From Bacillus alkalisoli (GTDB lineage: Bacteria; Bacillota; Bacilli; Bacillales; Bacillaceae_I): a stretch of DNA of 64,000 bases. Shown piece by piece: positions 8,373-16,646 of the stretch. The number at the start of each line of letters is the position of its first letter. The first letter of the stretch is position 1. The stretch lies in the NCBI RefSeq assembly GCF_002797415.1, contig NZ_KZ454944.1:2064665-2128664 (forward strand). Reading direction: 5' to 3'. The notes beneath the pieces are model-generated. The model saw only the letters and a list, made by a program, of their open reading frames with translations, had not been told where the DNA came from and did no database searches. The translations under genes and the position numbers were made by a program.

Positions 8373-9215
8373 ATGGAAAGAATTGCATGGGTTACAGATA
8401 GTACTGCAACATTAGACGAGGAATTATTGAATCACCCAGATGTATACAGCGTACCAATGATTATATACTTTGACAACGAAGAATATTTAGATGGGATTAA
8501 CATTAGTTTTGAAGAATTCTACACAAAGTTAACAAGTAGTGAAGTACCACCAAAAACTTCACAACCATCCGTTGGTACATTTGCAGAACTGTATAATAAA
8601 CTATCAGAAAATTATGACAGGATTATCTCAATTCATCTTTCAAAGCACTTAAGTGGGACAATCTCCTCTAGTACGCAAGCAGCGGAGCTAGTAGAAATAC
8701 CAGTGCACACAGTAGATTCAAAAGTTCTTTCATACCCGTTGTCCGCAATGGTTAAAAAAGCTATCTCTTTATATGATGAAGGGCATAATGCAGAAGAAAT
8801 CATTTCAAAACTAGACGTGATGTCTGATAAGAACGAAACATACGTACTAATTGGCAGCTTAGAGCAACTACATAGAAGCGGAAGAATGACCGGACTACAA
8901 AAGTTTTTAGGCAGTCTACTACAAATTAAACCAATTATCGCTATTGAAGAAGGAAAATTAGATGTAGCAGACCGTGTCCGTACAGATAAAAAAGCAGTTC
9001 AACGTTTACATGACTTATTAGATGCTGCTGTAGCTAAAGGTACGGTTAAAGAAGTATTCGTTTTACACGGCCGAGATATAGATCCGGCAATTGAAATAAA
9101 AAGTACAATTGAAGCAAAATATCCAGACCTACAAACACGACTATGCCCACTATCCACAACCATCGCCGTACACGCCGGCGTAAACACAGTAGGCGTATCT
9201 TGGTATCACGAATAA
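8373..9215 (+). CDS. DegV family fatty-acid-binding protein (first paralogue)
   Basis: A 280-residue protein with the DegV signature start WVTDSTATLDEE, the TSQPSVGTF loop, SIHLSKHLSGT and the late IGSLLQIKPI-like segment (GSLLQIKPIIAIEEGKLD). Members bind a fatty acid between two domains; Staphylococcus FakB proteins present the acid to the kinase FakA. A second paralogue of the same length lies at 20723. No fakA-like kinase is in the window. Confidence 0.92.
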   Translation: MERIAWVTDSTATLDEELLNHPDVYSVPMIIYFDNEEYLDGINISFEEFYTKLTSSEVPPKTSQPSVGTFAELYNKLSENYDRIISIHLSKHLSGTISSSTQAAELVEIPVHTVDSKVLSYPLSAMVKKAISLYDEGHNAEEIISKLDVMSDKNETYVLIGSLEQLHRSGRMTGLQKFLGSLLQIKPIIAIEEGKLDVADRVRTDKKAVQRLHDLLDAAVAKGTVKEVFVLHGRDIDPAIEIKSTIEAKYPDLQTRLCPLSTTIAVHAGVNTVGVSWYHE

Positions 9216-9225
9216 TTAATAAAAT

Positions 9226-9268
9226 AAAAAAGTCATGAACCAGTTTTTTAATGGATTCATGACTTTTT
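9226..9268. terminator. bidirectional terminator after degV
   Basis: AAAAAGTCATGAA and TTCATGACTTTTT form a 14-bp stem around a short loop, with A and T tracts on both sides. Confidence 0.85.
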
Positions 9269-9332
9269 AAATTTATTTCTTAAGTTTGTATTTATTATTA
9301 ATTGATTAGTATTGAATTTTTAATACTTTCCT

Positions 9333-9464
9333 AAGTTTATTTCAGCGGCAGGTGTGAGACTCCTGCGGGAAAGCCCGTCAAAGGAGACCCCACAGGCGCT
9401 AAAGCGCCGAGGAGGCTCCTGCGACCGCCCGCGGAAAGCGAGCACCTGCCGCTGAAATAAACTT
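9333..9464 (+). repeat. interspersed palindromic repeat, copy 2
   Basis: The arms at 9333-9354 and 9443-9464 are perfect 22-bp inverted copies (AAGTTTATTTCAGCGGCAGG, then TG). The core carries ACTCCTGCGGGA, GACCCCACAGGCGC, GCGCCGAGGAGGCTCC and CCCGCGGAAAGCGAG. It lacks the extra hairpin module. It lies between convergent genes. Confidence 0.9.
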
Positions 9465-9494
9465 TTCATGCCCAATTTACATATTCAAATATTC

Positions 9495-9749
9495 CTATCT
9501 ATAAATAAAAACATACAAAATCTCGCCTCCATAAGGATACGCACCAACTAATTGATAACCAATACTAAAATACCTTGAAAGCGTTTCTGCACAAGAAGAG
9601 CTTGCCGGCTCCAATGGTGCATGATCACTACTCGTCAAAGAATAAAAAACATCTTCTGTATACGAACACCTAATAGTCACAACATGTGTACCTAACCACG
9701 CTGTACCAATTTGCGGTATCTGACCATTATCACGATAAAAGTACACCAT
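9495..9749 (-). CDS. hypothetical protein, 84 residues
   Basis: ATG at 9749 lies behind AAAGGTTG, a fair ribosome site. The sequence (MVYFYRDNGQIPQIGTAWLG at the N terminus, then a Ser-rich centre and a YPYGGEILYVFIYR end) matches no family I recognise. It is not a shadow of another gene, and the frame is open from start to stop in an otherwise empty stretch. It has no signal peptide. Confidence 0.45.
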   Translation of the reverse strand: MVYFYRDNGQIPQIGTAWLGTHVVTIRCSYTEDVFYSLTSSDHAPLEPASSSCAETLSRYFSIGYQLVGAYPYGGEILYVFIYR

Positions 9750-9909
9750 TTTGTATCAACCTTTTCATTTTTCTTTAATGAATACTATTCTTCCTAGGTT
9801 AAAAAGGTTCTTTACACATTTATAAACACACTTACATTTAAAAAATGTACAAGATTTGATAAAATGAAACATGAGGCAGTAATACTGCGTGTAGTAGGAG
9901 GAAATTCAT

Positions 9910-10536
9910 TTGAGAGAAATAGAACAATTTGTTATAGACAAATTAGGAAATGATACAACTGGGCATGATTGGTATCACATTGACCGCGTCCGTAAAGTAG
10001 CCATTCAAATAGCACATAAAGAAAAAGCCAACATAAAGATCGTAGAAATTGCGGCTCTTCTACATGATGTTATGGATGATAAACTAGTAAAAGATAAAAA
10101 GAAAGCGAAGGAAGAAATTGATCTTCTGTTACAACAATATCAACTTACTGAATATGAAATAACTAATATATTTTACATAATAGAAACAATTGGGTTTAAA
10201 GGTGGGAATGGGGAAGAGTTAACATCGATTGAAAGTAAGATTGTTCAGGATGCCGACCGTTTAGATGCATTAGGTGCTATTGGTGTAGCAAGAACATTCA
10301 TGTATTCTGGTGCAAAAGACCAAGCTATGTTTGATCCATCCATACCTGTTAGAGATAAGATGGACTATGTGCAATACAGAACAGAAAAATCAACAGCCAT
10401 TAACCACTTTTATGAAAAGTTATTAAAATTGAAAGATACACTTCATACAAATACAGCGAAAGAAATTGCTGTCGAACGACATACATTTTTACAAAACTTT
10501 TTAGATCAATTTATGAAAGAATGGGAAGTAAAATAA
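9910..10536 (+). CDS. ypgQ: HD-domain phosphohydrolase YpgQ
   Basis: A 208-residue HD-superfamily protein starting at TTG 9910 behind GTAGGAGG. The metal motifs are GHDWYHIDRV (first His, 19-26), ALLHDVMDD (HD pair around 50) and QDADRLDALGAIG (late Asp). B. subtilis YpgQ has been described as a nucleotide pyrophosphohydrolase acting on dNTPs. It is coupled to the ABC-F gene, whose ATG immediately follows its stop. Confidence 0.88.
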   Translation: MREIEQFVIDKLGNDTTGHDWYHIDRVRKVAIQIAHKEKANIKIVEIAALLHDVMDDKLVKDKKKAKEEIDLLLQQYQLTEYEITNIFYIIETIGFKGGNGEELTSIESKIVQDADRLDALGAIGVARTFMYSGAKDQAMFDPSIPVRDKMDYVQYRTEKSTAINHFYEKLLKLKDTLHTNTAKEIAVERHTFLQNFLDQFMKEWEVK

Positions 10537-12450
10537 ATGAAAATGATTGTAGCAGAAAACATAAGTAAAACATATGTAGAAAAAGAATTATTAAAAAGAG
10601 TTTCTTTTAGTATACAAGAAAAAGAAAGAGTTGGTTTAATCGGTGTTAATGGTACTGGTAAATCAACATTCCTTAAAATCATTGCAGGTCTAGAAGCAGC
10701 AGATGAAGGGGAAGTAGTCTCATCTTCTGATTATTCTATTTCTTTTTTGACACAAAATCCCGAGTTGAATGAAGAGAACACGGTATTGGAACAAATATTT
10801 GCTGAAGAAAATGAGTTAAACCGTACAATTAAAGAATATGAAAATTGTATGCAAGCGTTACAAAACAATCCTGAAAACGAGAGCCTTCAAACTAGTTTTA
10901 CAGTTCTTCAACAAGAAATGGATGCAAAACAAGCATGGGATAGAAGTTCGAATGCAAAAGCAATGTTACATAAGCTTGGAATTGAAAATGTAACATTAAA
11001 AGTTGGACAACTATCTGGTGGCCAAAAAAAACGTGTGGCATTGGCTCAAGTATTAATGGAAGAATCCGATTTACTTATTTTAGATGAGCCTACTAACCAT
11101 CTAGACTTCGAAACCATTCAATGGTTAGAAGACTATTTACTACGCTATAATGGTTCCGTTTTACTAGTAACACATGATCGATACTTTCTAGATAAAGTTA
11201 CGACTAAAATATTTGAACTTTCAAGCGGGAATCTGTATACATATGAAGGAAACTATGCGAGTTACTTAGAAGCAAAAGCTATTAGGCTAGAAGACATGGC
11301 GAAAGCGGAAGCAAAACAGAAAAGCTTGTATCGTCAAGAGTTAGAATGGATGCGAAAAGGAGCAAAAGCTCGTACAACGAAGCAAAAAGCTAGAATTAAA
11401 AGGTTTGAAAACTTAGAAGATAACATGCCTTCTTCTTCTGATGAGAAAATGGAAATCGTTTCAGGATCTGCTAGACTAGGGAGAAAAGTAGTTGAGCTAA
11501 AAGGTGTATCCGTAATTTTTGGTGAAAAGACCATCCTTAAACATATTGACTTGTTATTAAAGCAAAAAGACCGTATCGGAATTGTTGGTCCTAACGGCGC
11601 AGGCAAATCTACACTATTAAACTTAATAGCAGATAAAAAAGATCCAACTAGTGGTGAAGTAGATAGAGGAACAACTGTAAAGATTGGTTATTATACCCAA
11701 GAACAACTAGATATGAACGAAAACCAACGTATGATCGAGTATATAAAAGAAGAAGCAGAAGTACTCCATTCTGCAGATGGCTCTTTTTTAAGTGCTGCAC
11801 AATTATTAGAGAGATTTCTATTTCCACCACACTCTCACGGCACTCCTATATATAAACTATCCGGTGGCGAAAGAAAAAGACTTTATCTATTAAGAATTCT
11901 TATGTCTCAACCGAATTTACTTTTATTAGATGAGCCAACAAACGATCTAGATACAGAAACATTAACCATTTTAGAAGCTTACTTAGATGAATTCCCTGGA
12001 GTAGTTGTGACAGTATCGCATGACAGATATTTCCTAGATAAAGTTGTAGATGAGCTCTTAATACTAGACGGACGAGGTTCTGTAGAAAGAATATTCGGGG
12101 AGTACACAGACTATTTGCTCCGAGTGCAACAACAAAAAGAACTAGATAAAAAAGCTACACAAGTAAAAAGCGAAGCAACTGTTGATAAAAAGCAAAAGGG
12201 GAAGGCATTACGATTAACGTATCAAGAACAAAAAGATTGGGACACAATTGAAGAACGAATCAGCTCATTAGAGGAATCACTTGAACAAATAGAAACCGAA
12301 ATTTCAAACGCAGGTAGTGACTACGGTAAAATTAGTGAGTGGATGGAAAAACAAAAAAACGCTACATCCCAACTAGAACAACTAATGGAACGCTGGGAAG
12401 AACTTTCTGAAAAAGTCGAAACCATCGAGGCAGAAAAAGCGAATCAATAA
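10537..12450 (+). CDS. yfmR: ABC-F ATPase YfmR
   Basis: A 637-residue protein with two ABC domains and no membrane segments. Walker A sites are GVNGTGKST and GPNGAGKST; signatures are LSGGQKKR and LSGGERKR. Between them is the positively charged linker RKGAKARTTKQKARIKRF typical of ribosome-binding ABC-F proteins, and the last 80 residues form a coiled coil. The N terminus and linker resemble B. subtilis YfmR, a Uup-like factor that relieves ribosome stalling alongside EF-P. Start 10537 abuts the ypgQ stop; ATG 10543 is an alternative. Confidence 0.88.
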   Translation: MKMIVAENISKTYVEKELLKRVSFSIQEKERVGLIGVNGTGKSTFLKIIAGLEAADEGEVVSSSDYSISFLTQNPELNEENTVLEQIFAEENELNRTIKEYENCMQALQNNPENESLQTSFTVLQQEMDAKQAWDRSSNAKAMLHKLGIENVTLKVGQLSGGQKKRVALAQVLMEESDLLILDEPTNHLDFETIQWLEDYLLRYNGSVLLVTHDRYFLDKVTTKIFELSSGNLYTYEGNYASYLEAKAIRLEDMAKAEAKQKSLYRQELEWMRKGAKARTTKQKARIKRFENLEDNMPSSSDEKMEIVSGSARLGRKVVELKGVSVIFGEKTILKHIDLLLKQKDRIGIVGPNGAGKSTLLNLIADKKDPTSGEVDRGTTVKIGYYTQEQLDMNENQRMIEYIKEEAEVLHSADGSFLSAAQLLERFLFPPHSHGTPIYKLSGGERKRLYLLRILMSQPNLLLLDEPTNDLDTETLTILEAYLDEFPGVVVTVSHDRYFLDKVVDELLILDGRGSVERIFGEYTDYLLRVQQQKELDKKATQVKSEATVDKKQKGKALRLTYQEQKDWDTIEERISSLEESLEQIETEISNAGSDYGKISEWMEKQKNATSQLEQLMERWEELSEKVETIEAEKANQ

Positions 12451-12544
12451 CGAAGATATGATAAGATTAATAAAAGACAAACGATTGATCGTGTTTTAAA
12501 AAAGTTGCGTTATACCATATTCTATTGATATATAACGCTAATTA

Positions 12545-12676
12545 GCTGTTGATTTCCGTACTAGGCGGAGACTCCTGCGGGAGTAGCGGGGAGCGGGAGA
12601 CCCCACAGGCGAGACTGCGCCGAGGAGGCTCCCGGCCCGCCCGCGGAAAGCGAAGCCTTGAACGGAAATCATCAGC
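12545..12676 (+). repeat. interspersed palindromic repeat, copy 3
   Basis: The arms GCTGTTGATTTCCGT (12545-12559) and ACGGAAATCATCAGC (12662-12676) are inverted copies with one mismatch. The full core is present without the hairpin module. It lies between yfmR and ypgR, about 40 bp before the ypgR start. Confidence 0.9.
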
Positions 12677-12715
12677 GGTCATAAACACAGAAAAAGAAAA
12701 AAGGAGCGATACGTC

Positions 12716-13834
12716 TTGAAGATAAAAACGATCGAACCTACACCAAGTCCTAATACGATGAAAGTGTTATTAGATAAAGAACTACCAGCAAGTAAACGAA
12801 ACAACTATACAAAAGACAATGCAACAGAAGCACCACAACTTATTCAAGAAATATTAAAAGTAGAAGGAGTAAAAGGTGTTTATCATGTTGCTGACTTTTT
12901 AGCACTAGAACGTAATGCAAAATTTGATTGGAAACCAATTCTATCACACGTGCGTACAATATTCGGTGAAGAATCTGATCCAAACAATACAGGCCAAGCT
13001 TACAATCCCAATAACGGCTTTGGTGAAGTGAAAGTGCTTGTACAAATGTTCCGAGGAATTCCAATGCAAGTGAAATTAACAGACGGTGAACAAGAAAAAA
13101 GATTCGGGTTACCAGAACGTTTCAGTAAAGTTGCTATAACGGCCCAGCAACAAAACGATAACGTTGTATTAGAAAGAGAATGGAAAGAACAAGGAGTACG
13201 CTACGGTGATTTAGAATCAGTTGGCCTAGAAGTAGTAGAAGAAATCTCCGCTGCTTATCCAGAAGACAGACTAAATCGCTTATTACTACATGCGGAAACA
13301 AAAACTAGCCAACCTATAAAACGTGAAAAAGTGAAAGTAAGTCTTGAAATGTTTGATAACCCTGATTGGTCTGAACGATATCGAGCATTAGAACAAATGG
13401 ACCCAACAGAAGAAGACTTACCTGTCATAGCGAAAGCACTAGATGACGAAAAAGCATCCATTAGACGTTTAGCGACCGTTTATTTAGGAATGATAGAAAA
13501 AGAATCTGTTTTACCTTACCTTTATAAAGCTCTAAAAGATAAAACGGTAACGGTACGTCGAACAGCAGGAGATTGTTTATCTGATATTGGAAATCCAAGT
13601 GCAATGGATGCAATGATGGAATCCCTAAAAGATAAAAATAAACTAGTTCGTTGGAGAGCAGCAATGTTCTTATACGAAGTAGGAGATGAAAGAGCACTTC
13701 CTGCATTAAAAGAAGCAGAAAACGATTCCGAATTCGAAGTAAGCATGCAAATTAAAATGGCTATCGAACGAATCGAAGGTGGAGAAGAAGCAAAAGGTTC
13801 TGTTTGGAAACAAATGACTGAACGTAATAATTAA
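12716..13834 (+). CDS. ypgR: YpgR / conserved virulence factor C family protein
   Basis: A 372-residue protein starting at TTG 12716 behind AAAGGAGCG. The N terminus (IKTIEPTPSPNTMKVLLDKE) is the Nfu/NifU N-terminal scaffold domain, which repeats weakly near residue 80-100. The C-terminal half (about 205-365) is a chain of HEAT-like helices: RYRALEQMD, SIRRLATVYLGMIEKES, TVRRTAGDCLSDIGN and LVRWRAAMFLYEVGDE. S. aureus CvfC is the named homologue. The adjacent brxA gene, also conserved in B. subtilis, points to a thiol or Fe-S related role; that is inference. Confidence 0.88.
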   Translation: MKIKTIEPTPSPNTMKVLLDKELPASKRNNYTKDNATEAPQLIQEILKVEGVKGVYHVADFLALERNAKFDWKPILSHVRTIFGEESDPNNTGQAYNPNNGFGEVKVLVQMFRGIPMQVKLTDGEQEKRFGLPERFSKVAITAQQQNDNVVLEREWKEQGVRYGDLESVGLEVVEEISAAYPEDRLNRLLLHAETKTSQPIKREKVKVSLEMFDNPDWSERYRALEQMDPTEEDLPVIAKALDDEKASIRRLATVYLGMIEKESVLPYLYKALKDKTVTVRRTAGDCLSDIGNPSAMDAMMESLKDKNKLVRWRAAMFLYEVGDERALPALKEAENDSEFEVSMQIKMAIERIEGGEEAKGSVWKQMTERNN

Positions 13835-13853
13835 TTAATATGAGGTGAACGCT

Positions 13854-14288
13854 ATGTCAATGGCTTATGAAGAATACATGAAACAAATGGTTTTACCAAT
13901 GAGAGCAGAATTAACTCGTAATGGATTTGAAGAATTAACAACAAGTGAAGATGTAGAAGCATATATGGATCAAACAACTGGAACTACTCTTGTTGTCGTG
14001 AATTCTGTTTGTGGATGTGCAGCAGGACTAGCTAGACCAGCCGCTACGCAGGCAATAGTACAAGCTGAAAAAGCTCCAGATAAATTGGTTACCGTTTTTG
14101 CAGGGCAAGACAAAGAAGCAACTGCTAAAATGAGAGAGTACTTTGGAGACACTCCACCATCTTCACCATCTATGGCGCTATTAAAAGGTAAAGAAGTGGT
14201 ACACTTCATCCATCGTCATGACATTGAAGGTAATGATATGGAAACGATTATGAAAAATCTCTTAGCTAGCTTCAACGAGCATTGCTAA
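13854..14288 (+). CDS. brxA: bacilliredoxin BrxA
   Basis: A 144-residue protein. The frame opens upstream at GTG 13845, but ATG 13854 has GAGGTG just before it and gives exactly the length and N terminus (MSMAYEEYMKQ) of B. subtilis YphP/BrxA. The active site is SVCGCAAG with C53 and C55, the CGC motif of bacilliredoxins, which remove bacillithiol from S-bacillithiolated proteins. RPAATQA and SPSMALLKGKEVVHF are conserved. With bshB2 at the right edge this shows the host makes bacillithiol. Confidence 0.95.
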   Translation: MSMAYEEYMKQMVLPMRAELTRNGFEELTTSEDVEAYMDQTTGTTLVVVNSVCGCAAGLARPAATQAIVQAEKAPDKLVTVFAGQDKEATAKMREYFGDTPPSSPSMALLKGKEVVHFIHRHDIEGNDMETIMKNLLASFNEHC

Positions 14289-14298
14289 TATAAACTTT

Positions 14299-14336
14299 CG
14301 GCTATTAATGAACTTCCATTAATAGTCGATTTTTTC
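14299..14336 (+). terminator. terminator after brxA
   Basis: CGGCTATTAATG (14299-14310) pairs with CATTAATAGTCG (14317-14328), with one G-T pair, then a T-rich tract. Confidence 0.85.
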
Positions 14337-14390
14337 TTTAAATATTAAGTGAAAATTGTTTGCTTTTGTATTGTATTAAAAATAGAGTGG

Positions 14391-14506
14391 ATTGGAGCGG
14401 AAGGCACTCGACTCCTGCGGTAAAAAGAGCGAAGCGTGAGGCCCCACAGGCGGGACAACGAGGCTCACGTCGCTCCCCGCGTAGTGCCTGCAGCGGAAAG
14501 GAACGG
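14391..14506 (+). repeat. interspersed palindromic repeat, copy 4
   Basis: The flank ATTGGAGCGGAAGGCACT and the return AGTGCCTGCAGCGG form the arms. The core has ACTCCTGCGG, GCCCCACAGGCGGGA and a degenerate CCCGCG. It is closely related to copy 9 at 48828, which shares the ATTGGAGCGGAAGGCA start and GCGGAAAGGAACGG end, so these two form a subfamily. Confidence 0.85.
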
Positions 14507-14563
14507 TTAAGAATTTATATATTAAATATATGAAAACTCCAAAATTTAAAGAGGAAAACACTT

Positions 14564-15340
14564 ATGATAGTCACAACAGCTGGTAGAACAAATAGCGAAA
14601 TGACACACCTAGCGAAGAAGATAGCGAATGAATTAAAGGTGCAATATGTAGATCGACATAAAAAATCAATTAAATTCCTACAAGATGAAACGAAAAGCGA
14701 TTGCATTGTTATAGGAAAAGAACGATTCGAATGGCACCCTATTCATTCTGAGGAACCAATCTTTTTCCATCCAAATTCTGCAGCTTTTCGGGCAAAAAGA
14801 ATTACACGGGGTGAAACAGAACCGTTCTTACAAGCGACAAAACTAACAAGCTCCATGACATTCCTAGACTGCACATTAGGGTTAGCCTCTGACAGTATTA
14901 TTGCCAGTATAATTACAGGTGAAAAAGGAAAGGTCGTTGGGATTGAAAGTAATTTTTTCTTATCTTTTTTAGTTAAAACAGGCTTACAACAGTGGGACAC
15001 AGACATCGAGGACTTTAATAATGCTATGCGTAGAATAACGGTAGTGAATAGTGATCATACAAGTTTTTTAGAAAGCCTCCCATCCAACAGTTTTGATGTG
15101 GTCTATTTTGATCCGATGTTTGAATTACAAATCGAAGAATCAAATGGGATTTCTCCACTAAAATCAATCGCAACCTATTCATCTTTTCATGATTACATTT
15201 TTAAAGAAGCTCTACGCGTAGCGAAGGAGCGGGTCGTTTTAAAAGACCACTGGAAAAGTGGAAAGTTTGAAAGATACGGATTTACTGTTGAGAAAAGAAA
15301 AACAGCCAAGTTTCATTACGGAGTTTTGGAGAAATTATAA
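14564..15340 (+). CDS. ypiP: class I SAM-dependent methyltransferase YpiP-like
   Basis: A 258-residue protein behind GAGGAAAA. After an N-terminal region (MIVTTAGRTNSEMTHLAKK) comes the SAM-binding part MTFLDCTLGLASDSIIAS with KVVGIE (motifs I and II). FDVVYFDPMFE is the catalytic D-P-x-F motif, as in rRNA and DNA methyltransferases such as the RsmJ group. Gene order and N terminus suit B. subtilis YpiP. The substrate is likely RNA, by motif analogy only. Confidence 0.8.
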   Translation: MIVTTAGRTNSEMTHLAKKIANELKVQYVDRHKKSIKFLQDETKSDCIVIGKERFEWHPIHSEEPIFFHPNSAAFRAKRITRGETEPFLQATKLTSSMTFLDCTLGLASDSIIASIITGEKGKVVGIESNFFLSFLVKTGLQQWDTDIEDFNNAMRRITVVNSDHTSFLESLPSNSFDVVYFDPMFELQIEESNGISPLKSIATYSSFHDYIFKEALRVAKERVVLKDHWKSGKFERYGFTVEKRKTAKFHYGVLEKL

Positions 15341-15376
15341 AAGAATTGGACACCTTAATTAATGGAGGTGATCCTT

Positions 15377-15514
15377 TTGGCAAATAAACATAAGAAAAAT
15401 CCAGCAACAATAGGCTTGAATTCTTCTCAAGTGGAAGGTCAAGGTACTACTGAAAACGAATTAACTGATGGGCATCAACAATCCTCTAGCAAGAAAAAAC
15501 AGAAAAAACATTAA
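15377..15514 (+). CDS. small basic His/Lys/Ser-rich protein, 45 residues
   Basis: TTG start at 15377, six bases after a strong GGAGGTG (15364-15370). The product MANKHKKNPATIGLNSSQVE continues with a Gln/Ser-rich middle and ends SSSKKKQKKH. The unstructured composition recalls minor small acid-soluble spore proteins, but I cannot name a family. A perfect terminator follows the stop, which supports a real gene. Compare the similarly K/H-rich ORFs at 56390 and 57394. Confidence 0.65.
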   Translation: MANKHKKNPATIGLNSSQVEGQGTTENELTDGHQQSSSKKKQKKH

Positions 15515-15520
15515 AAAAAA

Positions 15521-15547
15521 GGCTGACAAGTAGTCAGCCTTTTTTTG
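15521..15547 (+). terminator. terminator after the 45-residue gene
   Basis: GGCTGAC (15521-15527) pairs with GTCAGCC (15533-15539), followed by eight Ts. Confidence 0.85.
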
Positions 15548-15563
15548 TTGTTCCATCTTAAAA

Positions 15564-15644
15564 TTAATCAGCAATACATAAGTACATCATATAGCCAAGT
15601 GTAACGAAACTAGTGACAATAAATAAAACATCAGTCATTTCCAT
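15564..15644 (-). CDS. 26-residue membrane peptide
   Basis: On the reverse strand ATG 15644 has GGAGGTA six bases upstream (15651-15657). The product is MEMTDVLFIVTSFVTLGYMM followed by YLCIAD: almost entirely one transmembrane helix with an acidic N terminus. Its size and composition resemble short accessory subunits of membrane complexes such as KdpF or CydS, but no partner gene is adjacent. Support is the ribosome site and the single uninterrupted hydrophobic span. Confidence 0.5.
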   Translation of the reverse strand: MEMTDVLFIVTSFVTLGYMMYLCIAD

Positions 15645-15800
15645 TTTTTGTACCTCCAATATGTAAATAAATCTACTCCTTATTGTACCAAAAAAACTTG
15701 AAATGATAAAAGAACAATTTGTATTTTTTATGAAAGGATATATTATATTCTAAAATGACAAAAAATCGATACTTCTTATTAGTTAAATATTCAAAATTTA

Positions 15801-15809
15801 TGTTATACT
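15801..15809 (+). promoter_or_regulatory. extended -10 element for ypjP
   Basis: TGTTATACT (15801-15809) is an extended -10 (TGn then TATACT) about 50 bp before the ypjP start. No good -35 is visible. Confidence 0.4.
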
Positions 15810-15861
15810 AGGTCCATAGATTTCATGATTTATGTTTTTCTTACTAGAAAGGAAGATACAT

Positions 15862-16440
15862 ATGCCTAAATGGTTAAAAAAATCCTTAGTTATCCTAATT
15901 ACTACTTTAACATTTGGTACAGTAGCTCCTCCAGCATATTTGCTGGCAGAAAATAACGATGGAAAACAAACCACTAATTTTACAGATAATTCAATTATTG
16001 AAACCACTATAATAGAAAATATTGAAAAAGATTCTAAAGAAGAATTCCTGCAACTAGCTACTTTTATGGCAAAAGAGCAATCTTTTGAAAAATTCGGACC
16101 AAAAATAGCGCTAGTTATAGAAGATGAATTCAATGAAGTTATTTTACCGAAAATGGAAGAAGTAATTGCTTCCTTAGCAGAACAATTTGATGAGACAGAA
16201 ATGAATTACTTAGCTATTTCTGAAAAACCGACTGGTGGTAATAGCGAGAAAATCTTTCATATATATTCAACAGAAACAGGTAAAGATATCGTACGTTTTC
16301 ACGTTCGTAAAGACCGTCCACCTTTAGAAGGTTATTATTTCAATTTCCATTACCACACAATGCATGATAACTTTCAACAACACCATATGTTAGGAAGCAT
16401 TTATTGGTCTAAAAACACACCACCTAAATGGATGAACTAA
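15862..16440 (+). CDS. ypjP: YpjP family exported protein
   Basis: A 192-residue protein. The open frame begins at 15832, but ATG 15862 follows GAAAGGAAG and yields a typical signal peptide (MPKWLKKSLVILITTLTFGT). The conserved C-terminal region includes FHVRKDRPPLEGYYFNFHYH, HHMLGSIYW and NTPPKW, which match B. subtilis YpjP. The function is unknown. As in B. subtilis the gene lies near thyA-dfrA. A terminator follows at 16449. Confidence 0.9.
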   Translation: MPKWLKKSLVILITTLTFGTVAPPAYLLAENNDGKQTTNFTDNSIIETTIIENIEKDSKEEFLQLATFMAKEQSFEKFGPKIALVIEDEFNEVILPKMEEVIASLAEQFDETEMNYLAISEKPTGGNSEKIFHIYSTETGKDIVRFHVRKDRPPLEGYYFNFHYHTMHDNFQQHHMLGSIYWSKNTPPKWMN

Positions 16441-16448
16441 CTACGTAT

Positions 16449-16480
16449 AGAAAGAAGTCTTTTTAGGCTTCTTTCTTTTT
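16449..16480 (+). terminator. terminator after ypjP
   Basis: AGAAAGAAG pairs with CTTCTTTCT (16449-16457 with about 16468-16476), followed by a T tract. Confidence 0.75.
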
Positions 16481-16646
16481 GCAAAAAATGATTACTGTAC
16501 CATGAATTACCACCTATTATTACAGAAAGTTTACAAAATTATCATTCTCTTTAAAAATAAAAATGATATAATAATAGTACAATATTCAGATAATATGAAT
16601 TTTTTAATAAATTCATCAAGACTTTCTTCTAGGTGGAGTTGATTAT

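Noticed and set aside
9865..9893. ECF-sigma-like promoter TGAAAC-17-CGTGTA before ypgQ
   Set aside because: Transcription would begin inside the ribosome site at 9896-9901, leaving no usable leader.
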